Positions 6,698 to 11,490 of a DNA stretch of 11,490 nucleotides are shown here, piece after piece (position 1 is the first letter of the stretch; each line of letters starts with the position of its first letter). Both the position numbers and the translations under genes were made by a program. The notes beneath the pieces are model-generated. The model saw only the letters and a program-made list of their open reading frames with translations. It made no database searches and was not told where the DNA came from. This DNA is from CAZIIK01 sp964539235 (GTDB lineage: Bacteria; Pseudomonadota; Gammaproteobacteria; Francisellales; CACEW01): contig CAZIIK010000110.1 of assembly GCA_964539235.1 (NCBI GenBank), positions 1 through 11,490 of the forward strand, in the 5' to 3' direction.

Positions 6698-8152
6698 ATG
6701 AAATTTAGAATTACCGCCAAAGTACTGGGTGTCCTGTTGATGTTTTTTAGCCTCAGCATGCTGACGCCGGTTCCTGTTTCTTGGTATTACCACAACCACG
6801 ATTCCTGGCCGTTTGTTCTAGCCTTTGCCATTACCTGCTTTACAGGATTGGTTTTATGGCTGTTTGGACGGCGTTCCAGACAAGAACTCCGCACGCGTGA
6901 CGGTTTTCTGATTGTGTTTTTAGTCTGGTTTGTGCTCGGGCTGTTTGGCTCATTGCCGTTTATGTTGTCGTATAGCCCACATATTCCCTGGAGTGATGCG
7001 TTTTTTGAGACCATTTCAGGTTTAACCACCACGGGCGCAACCACATTACAGCAAATCGATACCATTCCACGCGCAGTGCTGTATTACCGCCAACAGCTAC
7101 AGTTTTTAGGCGGGATGGGGATTATTGTATTGGCTGTGGCAATAATGCCATTGATTGGTGTCGGTGGCATGCAGCTGTATAAAGCTGAAACTACGGGCCC
7201 GATGAAAGACAACAAGCTGACACCGAAAATTACGCAAACAGCCAAAGCGTTATGGTTAATCTATGTTGCACTCAATATTGCCTGCACGATTGGGTATTGG
7301 TTAGCCGGAATGCCATTATTCGATGCCATTGGTTTTGCATTTGCCACTGTTTCGACCGGGGGTTATGCCACGCATAACGCCAGCATTGCATTTTATCCGT
7401 CAGATGCTGTGTATATCGTGTCGATCGTTTTTATGATTTTGGGCGGTATGAATTTTTCGCTACACTATGTCGCCCTATGGCGCATGAAGTTGCAAGTTTA
7501 CTGGCGTGATCAGGAGTGTCGGGCATATTTGATTTTTTATCTGGTCATTTCTCTATTAGTTGCCGCAACACTATTGATTGCTGGTGCTTACCATCACGTC
7601 GGTTCAGCTTTAATTCAAGGGACCTATCAAGTGGTGTCGTTTGCAACAACGACAGGTTTTGTATCTGATGCGACCTATGCACAATGGCCGTTGTTTTTGC
7701 CGATCTTATTATTACTCATGGGAATCATTGGTGGTTGTGCTGGTTCCACTACCGGCGGTATGAAAATTATTCGGCTACTGCTGTATCGACGTCAAATCGG
7801 GCGTGAAATCAGCCAATTGATTCATCCGCATGGCACCTTCAGTGTGAAGTTACATAACCAAATTGTACCCGGTCGCGTGATTTCCAGTGCTTGGGCCTTT
7901 TTAGCCGCCTATGTCACCATTTTTGTGGTGTTTTGGTTATTGCTGATGGCAACCGGGATGGATATCAAAAGTTCGTTTTCTGCTATTGCAACCTGTATGT
8001 CAAACACTGGCCCAGGTTTGGGCGGTGTGGCAACAGACTTTGGCGGTATCAGCAGCTTCGCGCGTTGGGTGTTGACGATTTCAATGTTGGTAGGACGTTT
8101 GGAGGTTTTCACGGTACTGGTATTGCTGTCGCCTGCTTTCTGGCGCGGTTGA
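6698..8152 (+). CDS. trkH: Trk system potassium transporter membrane subunit TrkH
   Basis: The inner-membrane, K+-selective subunit that partners TrkA. Its 484 residues match the E. coli 483. Four membrane-pore-membrane repeats are visible through their filter loops: TTTGAT (110-115), ATVSTGGYAT (216-225), TTTGF (317-321) and CMSNTGPG (433-440). Each keeps the conserved glycine of the filter. The gating-loop region GGCAGSTTGGMKIIR (345-359) between pore 3 and its following helix is intact. Long hydrophobic segments, for example 8-25, 36-56 and 72-90, fit membrane helices. I chose ATG 6698 because GGAGG (6683-6687) lies 10 bases before it and MKFRITAKVLG is the usual TrkH start; a TTG at 6677 overlaps that site and is unlikely. 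Last gene of the operon; no clear terminator is visible in the 29 bases before the convergent ATPase gene. Confidence 0.96.
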   Translation: MKFRITAKVLGVLLMFFSLSMLTPVPVSWYYHNHDSWPFVLAFAITCFTGLVLWLFGRRSRQELRTRDGFLIVFLVWFVLGLFGSLPFMLSYSPHIPWSDAFFETISGLTTTGATTLQQIDTIPRAVLYYRQQLQFLGGMGIIVLAVAIMPLIGVGGMQLYKAETTGPMKDNKLTPKITQTAKALWLIYVALNIACTIGYWLAGMPLFDAIGFAFATVSTGGYATHNASIAFYPSDAVYIVSIVFMILGGMNFSLHYVALWRMKLQVYWRDQECRAYLIFYLVISLLVAATLLIAGAYHHVGSALIQGTYQVVSFATTTGFVSDATYAQWPLFLPILLLLMGIIGGCAGSTTGGMKIIRLLLYRRQIGREISQLIHPHGTFSVKLHNQIVPGRVISSAWAFLAAYVTIFVVFWLLLMATGMDIKSSFSAIATCMSNTGPGLGGVATDFGGISSFARWVLTISMLVGRLEVFTVLVLLSPAFWRG

Positions 8153-8181
8153 GTCAGTATAGGGTCTGAATGCGGTGGTTT

Positions 8182-9303
8182 TCACAATTGCAATGCTTTG
8201 AGGAAATTGATGGCGGATCTCACTGCAATGGGGCCCATTTGATATTCACGTTTTAAATGTTTTACCACTTGTACGCCCGGTAATTGGTATTTTTCACAGT
8301 ACCATTTGAGTGTAGGGCTAATCGTTTTATCAGTCGTTTTGACTTCAATGGCCTGCATGATCTGATCATCACAAACCAAGGCAAAATCGACTTCTCGTTT
8401 TTCTTTTGTACGGAGGTAATGTAGCGAGTAGGGTTGAGCATCGTAGTCTCGTTTTGCATAGACATGTTTGAGTAGGCTCATGGCCACTCCATTCTCGATA
8501 ATGGCGCCTTCATGGCCTTTTACCAGCTTAGAATCGAAAAAGTAGACCTTAGGTTCTTTCAGTAAGCTGCGGCCAATATTTTTCGCAAATGGGGTTACGC
8601 GGAAAATAATATACAGTGCTTCTAATATTTCGACGTATTTCTTGGTGGTGGGTGCAGAGATGCCCGAATCTTGTGCCAAAGATTGATAAGAAATAGGTGA
8701 TCCCACTTTGGTGCGTAGCAGTGCCAGGACGGTTCGCATGGCGGCGAGATTGTGGATGTTGTCAAAACTGAGCACATCAATATTGACGATGCTATCGATG
8801 TATTGCATGCGCCAACGTTCTGCGTCTATGTCAGCTGGACTGAGATAAGGCTCTGGAAATCCACTACGGTTTAACCAAAAATCTAAATCTGTTTCTTGGT
8901 CTAATTGATCAAGTTCAGCCAGTGAAAATGGCAGTAAGTGATGACAGAAATAACGGCCGGCAAGTGAGTCTCCAGCATGTTGATAAATGCCGAGTCGAGC
9001 ACTGCCGGTGACCAATATACGCATAGTGCTGGGTCGAGTGTCGTAGATGCCTTTTAGATAGTTTTTCCACTGTGGCATTTTGTGTAGTTCGTCTAATACC
9101 AATAAATCTACAGATTCAAGCCAGTTTTCTTGCACAATGATTTGACGATCCTCAATACGGTCATAGTTCAAATAGAGAGGGTCTTTAAAATGTTTCATCA
9201 CCTGTTGGGCAAGGTGGGTCTTGCCCACTTGACGTGGACCGATCATGAAAACCATTTTTTTATCCAAATCTTGGATAATTTCACTGATTTGTATACGATT
9301 CAT
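8182..9303 (-). CDS. AAA_14/DUF4143 family ATPase of unknown role
   Basis: An ATP-binding protein of the widespread but poorly understood AAA_14-DUF4143 family. The N-terminal ATPase has Walker A GPRQVGKT (22-29), Walker B LLVLDE (67-72) and a sensor-like TGSARL (99-104). A helix-turn-helix-like segment follows at about 203-235 (SYQSLAQDSGISAPTTKKYV). The DUF4143 part has YFFDSKL (254-260) and a nuclease-fold signature, REVDF (303-307) then AIEVK (318-322), the acidic/EVK pattern of the PD-(D/E)xK fold. At 373 residues it is a little shorter than many members (about 380-420), with no visible break. It is convergent with trkH. Proposed roles for the family are not established, so I assign none. 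Operator-like repeats lie at its promoter. Confidence 0.88.
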   Translation of the reverse strand: MNRIQISEIIQDLDKKMVFMIGPRQVGKTHLAQQVMKHFKDPLYLNYDRIEDRQIIVQENWLESVDLLVLDELHKMPQWKNYLKGIYDTRPSTMRILVTGSARLGIYQHAGDSLAGRYFCHHLLPFSLAELDQLDQETDLDFWLNRSGFPEPYLSPADIDAERWRMQYIDSIVNIDVLSFDNIHNLAAMRTVLALLRTKVGSPISYQSLAQDSGISAPTTKKYVEILEALYIIFRVTPFAKNIGRSLLKEPKVYFFDSKLVKGHEGAIIENGVAMSLLKHVYAKRDYDAQPYSLHYLRTKEKREVDFALVCDDQIMQAIEVKTTDKTISPTLKWYCEKYQLPGVQVVKHLKREYQMGPIAVRSAINFLKALQL

Positions 9304-9304
9304 T

Positions 9305-9368
9305 TGACTTTTCTAAACTGTATTTTATTTTGGTCATGACTTTTCTAAATTCTAGTTTAGAAAGGTCA
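9305..9368. promoter_or_regulatory. Three copies of a 13-bp motif at the ATPase promoter, possible operators
   Basis: TTTAGAAAAGTCA occurs twice on the minus strand (9305-9317 and 9337-9349), exactly 32 bases apart. A third copy, with one change (TTTAGAAAGGTCA, 9356-9368), is on the plus strand. The second and third form an inverted repeat with a 6-base spacer that covers the -10 box and part of the -10/-35 spacer. The first lies over the ribosome binding region directly before the ATG. This is a clear operator-like layout; the binding protein is unknown. Confidence 0.6.
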
Positions 9369-9377
9369 GGTTTTCAA
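9349..9377 (-). promoter_or_regulatory. Putative promoter of the DUF4143 ATPase gene
   Basis: On the minus strand TTGAAA (9372-9377, 5 of 6) and TAGAAT (9349-9354, 5 of 6) are separated by 17 bases, close to the sigma70 consensus. Transcription would start near 9342, about 39 bases before the start codon. The inverted repeat at 9337-9368 overlaps the -10 box. Confidence 0.6.
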
Positions 9378-9380
9378 CTC

Positions 9381-9440
9381 AAAAAACATGAATCCGAGTC
9401 AGCATAACCACTCTATGTCATGAGGGTTCATGTCGTTTTT
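9381..9440 (-). terminator. Candidate intrinsic terminator downstream of proS
   Basis: In the minus-strand transcript GGTTCATG (9425-9432) pairs with CATGAATCC (9387-9395), with one bulged base. Six T residues follow at once (complement of 9381-9386). The 29-base loop is longer than usual. On the plus strand the hairpin is followed by TCGTTTTT, so it may act both ways. It would separate proS from the ATPase promoter. Confidence 0.4.
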
Positions 9441-9503
9441 AGCGAATCCGTCTCAATGTGCAGCAGAAATAAACGCTACAGGTAAGCAATTTAATGACAG
9501 GTT

Positions 9504-11015
9504 CTAATACGCCTTAGCAAAGATAATTTTTGTATCTGTCGGTTGACCGGTGAAAATGCAGTGACCCGGTGGGTGGTCTTGCGTAAGCGGGGTGCAGCGT
9601 GCGGTGACTTTCAACGGTTTGGTGTAGCGCTCAATGCTGGGGTCGTCGATTGCATAACACACGGCAAATCCGCCATGAATTTCCGGCTTGTTAGGGTTCT
9701 TAGCGCTGAAGAAAGCTTTGAACGCTGCAAAATCTGCGATGTCGTGCGTATGTGCCGCCAGGTGTTGCTGTGCACGTTCTAGTAGGTTGGCTTGGATGTC
9801 ATCCAATAGCGCAGCGGCTTGCTGCACAAATTCACTTTGTGGGTATGATTGCTTGTCCTTTGGTGTTTGATCGCGGCGAGCCACAAATACAGCATCATGA
9901 GCAATGTCACGCGGGCCAATTTCAACCCGCAGTGGGATGCCTTTTTTAATCCATTGCCAGGCTTTTTCGCCGCCCCGTAAGTCGCGGTCATCAATATGCG
10001 CAATGATATCGCCATAGTGGTAACGCTGTTGTTGCAGCTGTGTTTGTAGCTTACGGCAATAGGCGAGCACAGCATCAAGTTCGGCGTCATTGCGGTAAAT
10101 TGGCAGAATCACAATGTGTTGCGGCGCCACGCGTGGCGGTAGGATTAAGCCATCGTCGTCGCTGTGTGTCATGATCAAGCCACCAATCATGCGGGTTGAT
10201 GTACCCCAAGAGGTGGTCCAAGCATGTTGGCGTTCGCCGTCTGCATCGAGAAATTGAATATCCGACGCTTTGGCAAAATTTTGTCCGAGGAAGTGTGAAG
10301 TTCCGGCTTGTAAGGCCTTACGATCTTGCATCATCGCTTCGATACAAAAGGTGTGAGCGGCACCCGGAAAGCGTTCGCTGATGGTTTTTTCGCCTTTGAT
10401 GACAGGCACGGCTAAGACTTCTTCAGAGAAACTGGCGTAAACCTCCAACATTTTGCGTGTCTCTTGCATGGCTTCATCCGCCGTCGCATGGGCAGTATGG
10501 CCTTCTTGCCAGAGGAATTCCGATGTACGCAGAAATAGGCGGGCGCGCATTTCCCAACGCATGACGTTGGCCCATTGGTTGATCAAAATCGGCAGGTCAC
10601 GGTAGGACTGCACCCATTTGGCGTATAACTCGCCAATCATGGTTTCACTGGTGGGGCGAATGACCAATGGTTCTTCCAATTCGCCCGCAGGTTTTAAGCC
10701 GCCAGCAGGATCTGTTTCCAATCGATGATGCGTGACCACGGCACATTCTTTGGCAAAGCCTTCCACATGCTCGGCTTCTTTTTCTAAGTGACTGAGCGGA
10801 ATTAGTAATGGGAAGTAGGCGTTGACATGACCGGTGGCTTTAAAGCGACGATCTAAGTCGCGTTGAATATTTTCCCAGATACCATAACCCCAGGGCTTAA
10901 TCACCATGCAGCCTCTAACCGGTGAATTTTCAGCCAGTTCAGCCGCCACAATGACCTGTTGGTACCATTCGGCGTAGTTTTCCGCACGGGTCGGGGTGAT
11001 TGCAGTTTTAGGCAT
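9504..11015 (-). CDS. proS: Prolyl-tRNA synthetase, archaeal/eukaryote type
   Basis: Attaches proline to tRNA-Pro in the cytoplasm. This is a class II synthetase. RPTSET (120-125), the motif 2 region RWE..LRTSEFLWQEGHTAHA (153-177), GTSH (238-241) and the motif 3 region around WGTSTRMIGGLIMTH (270-284) are intact. At 503 residues it lacks the editing insertion of the roughly 570-residue bacterial form. It has the C-terminal extension of the archaeal/eukaryote-like type, ending in the characteristic terminal tyrosine (KAY). From memory of Thermus thermophilus ProRS, four cysteines should bind zinc in that extension. Here Cys453 and Cys486 fit two of them, while the partners appear to be Asp458 and Thr489. 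Cys474 belongs to the separate RC.P motif. ATG 11015 is the only good start, though its ribosome binding site is weak. Without the insertion, proofreading of mischarged tRNA may depend on a separate protein. Confidence 0.95.
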   Translation of the reverse strand: MPKTAITPTRAENYAEWYQQVIVAAELAENSPVRGCMVIKPWGYGIWENIQRDLDRRFKATGHVNAYFPLLIPLSHLEKEAEHVEGFAKECAVVTHHRLETDPAGGLKPAGELEEPLVIRPTSETMIGELYAKWVQSYRDLPILINQWANVMRWEMRARLFLRTSEFLWQEGHTAHATADEAMQETRKMLEVYASFSEEVLAVPVIKGEKTISERFPGAAHTFCIEAMMQDRKALQAGTSHFLGQNFAKASDIQFLDADGERQHAWTTSWGTSTRMIGGLIMTHSDDDGLILPPRVAPQHIVILPIYRNDAELDAVLAYCRKLQTQLQQQRYHYGDIIAHIDDRDLRGGEKAWQWIKKGIPLRVEIGPRDIAHDAVFVARRDQTPKDKQSYPQSEFVQQAAALLDDIQANLLERAQQHLAAHTHDIADFAAFKAFFSAKNPNKPEIHGGFAVCYAIDDPSIERYTKPLKVTARCTPLTQDHPPGHCIFTGQPTDTKIIFAKAY

Positions 11016-11047
11016 AGTTCATAGTTGGTGTAAGCAGTGAAGCCGGT

Positions 11048-11075
11048 ATTGTACCGAAGTTTCTTTGAGAGGCAA
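11048..11075 (-). promoter_or_regulatory. Putative proS promoter
   Basis: On the minus strand TTGCCT (11070-11075, 4 of 6) and TACAAT (11048-11053, 5 of 6) are 16 bases apart. The -10 box lies inside a short inverted repeat, CGGTA/TACCG. Transcription would start near 11041, about 26 bases before the ATG. The next base upstream of the -35 box begins the target duplication of the transposon remnant. Confidence 0.5.
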
Positions 11076-11080
11076 TTGTA

Positions 11081-11247
11081 AAGCCCGTTGCATAATTTCA
11101 GTAGCAGATGAAATTCAAGGCAAAATCTGCTGAAAAAAGCCTGCCCCGGACTACGATCCGGGGCCGATCATAGACGAACTATTTGAGGGTTTCGAAGAAG
11201 ATTTTAACGACGAAGTTCGCGGCTAATGAAAGTTATGCAATAGTCTT
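11081..11247. mobile_element. 167-bp transposon remnant (MITE-like) with target duplication
   Basis: The left end, AAGCCCGTTGCATAATTTC, and the right end read inward, AAGACTATTGCATAACTTTC, are imperfect inverted repeats of about 25 bp sharing TTGCATAA and then TTTCA and TAGC. Both ends are flanked by the same 5 bp, TTGTA (11076-11080 and 11248-11252), which is a target duplication. A start-like ATG (11109) near the left end and an open frame ending at TAA 11224-11226 by the right end (..IIDELFEGFEEDFNDEVRG) suggest an insertion sequence that has lost its middle. I do not assign an IS family. No complete transposase is present, so movement would need one supplied elsewhere. Confidence 0.65.
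11133..11164 (-). terminator. Candidate terminator inside the transposon remnant
   Basis: GCCCCGG (11143-11149) and CCGGGGC (11158-11164) form a 7-bp all-G/C stem with an 8-base loop. On the minus strand the stem is followed after 4 bases by six T residues (complement of 11133-11138). It would stop transcripts entering proS from upstream, about 60 bases before the proS -35 box. Confidence 0.45.
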
Positions 11248-11252
11248 TTGTA

Positions 11253-11290
11253 GGGTTTGAGTTAGGTAGCCATGCAAACCCATGACTACC
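11253..11290. other. Two competing hairpins in non-coding DNA
   Basis: GGGTTTG (11253-11259) can pair with CAAACCC (11275-11281). Alternatively GGTAGCCATG (11265-11274) pairs with CATGACTACC (11281-11290), with one mismatch and a 6-base loop. The two folds share bases and exclude each other. No gene is visible from 11248 to the window end at 11490; this stretch is occupied only by such structures. Confidence 0.35.
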
Positions 11291-11374
11291 CATTTTATGG
11301 TGTATATAGAAACCAGTTGAGCAGGTTATTTTTTGCTCTCAGAGGGTACCCGAGAAGCTTCTGCCTTCGGCCAA

Positions 11375-11395
11375 GCCTTTGTTAAAGGCATTTTT
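11375..11395 (+). terminator. Candidate intrinsic terminator, plus strand
   Basis: GCCTTT (11375-11380) and AAAGGC (11384-11389) form a tight stem with a 3-base loop, followed by ATTTTT. A small GCC/GGC hairpin (11363-11371) and the palindrome AGAAGCTTCT (11353-11362) lie just before it. No plus-strand gene precedes it in the window, so it may end a small RNA or be the relic of a lost gene. Confidence 0.45.
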
Positions 11396-11422
11396 CAGCA
11401 TGCTACCGTAATGCACTCTACA

Positions 11423-11461
11423 TTTGGATTTTTGATGCAAATTTGATCATCAAAAGCCAAA
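11423..11461. other. Long A/T-rich inverted repeat near the window end
   Basis: TTTTGATG (11430-11437) pairs with CATCAAAA (11448-11455), and TTTGG (11423-11427) with CCAAA (11457-11461). The 10-base loop contains AAATTT. It could be an operator or a terminator-like element for a gene beyond the window. Confidence 0.3.
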
Positions 11462-11490
11462 AAGACTAATTTTCATGCAGCACCGCTACC

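Noticed and set aside
11339..11401. 20-codon minus-strand frame MLKNAFNKGLAEGRSFSGTL
   Set aside because: It looks protein-like but has no ribosome binding site, is very short and runs through the plus-strand terminator hairpin; it could be the tail of a lost gene, but this cannot be supported.
11462..11490. AAGACTA at the right edge resembling the end of the transposon remnant
   Set aside because: Only 7 bases match before the sequences diverge and the window ends, so a second element cannot be claimed.
1..11490. CRISPR arrays, tRNA or rRNA genes, or a multi-gene defence system
   Set aside because: No regularly spaced repeats, no cloverleaf or rRNA sequence, and fic and the ATPase are separated by the housekeeping operon, so nothing ties them into one system.

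Overview
This window looks like part of a gammaproteobacterial chromosome. It holds trmB, rsmB, trkA and trkH in the usual proteobacterial style, with overlapping start and stop codons, plus a class-I aminotransferase of the AspC/TyrB type. It also carries an archaeal/eukaryote-type prolyl-tRNA synthetase (ProRS) instead of the long bacterial form. The base composition is fairly balanced, and the mix of core genes, a Fic enzyme, a DUF4143 ATPase, a decayed gene and a small transposon remnant would suit a host-associated or intracellular lineage. That last point is inference, and I cannot name the genus.

Layout. Positions 1-38 (minus) are the first codons of a gene that leaves the window; its ribosome binding site is buried in a hairpin. 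Positions 39-357 are non-coding, with dyad repeats, a 12-bp palindrome and a promoter. Positions 358-763 (plus) hold a small gene that appears broken by an in-frame stop and a later frameshift. The aminotransferase (760-1932) and a class II Fic adenylyltransferase (2037-3149) lie on the minus strand. Divergent from fic, a plus-strand operon runs trmB, rsmB, trkA, trkH (3331-8152): tRNA m7G46 methylation, 16S rRNA m5C967 methylation, and the regulatory and membrane parts of a Trk potassium transporter. Facing it is a minus-strand AAA_14/DUF4143 ATPase (8182-9303), followed by proS (9504-11015, minus). The last 475 bases have no convincing gene. They contain a 167-bp transposon remnant with matching ends and a 5-bp target duplication, plus several hairpins including a plus-strand terminator.

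How the parts relate. The central operon is ordinary housekeeping. The two accessory genes beside it, fic and the DUF4143 ATPase, each have repeated sequence motifs laid over a good sigma70-type promoter. Each protein also has a predicted helix-turn-helix segment, so autoregulation is a reasonable but untested idea. I saw no CRISPR array, tRNA, rRNA or complete insertion sequence, and no convincing new multi-gene system. The most unusual items are the two operator-like repeat sets, the transposon remnant placed exactly next to the -35 box of proS, and the ProRS whose zinc-binding tail has lost half its expected ligands.
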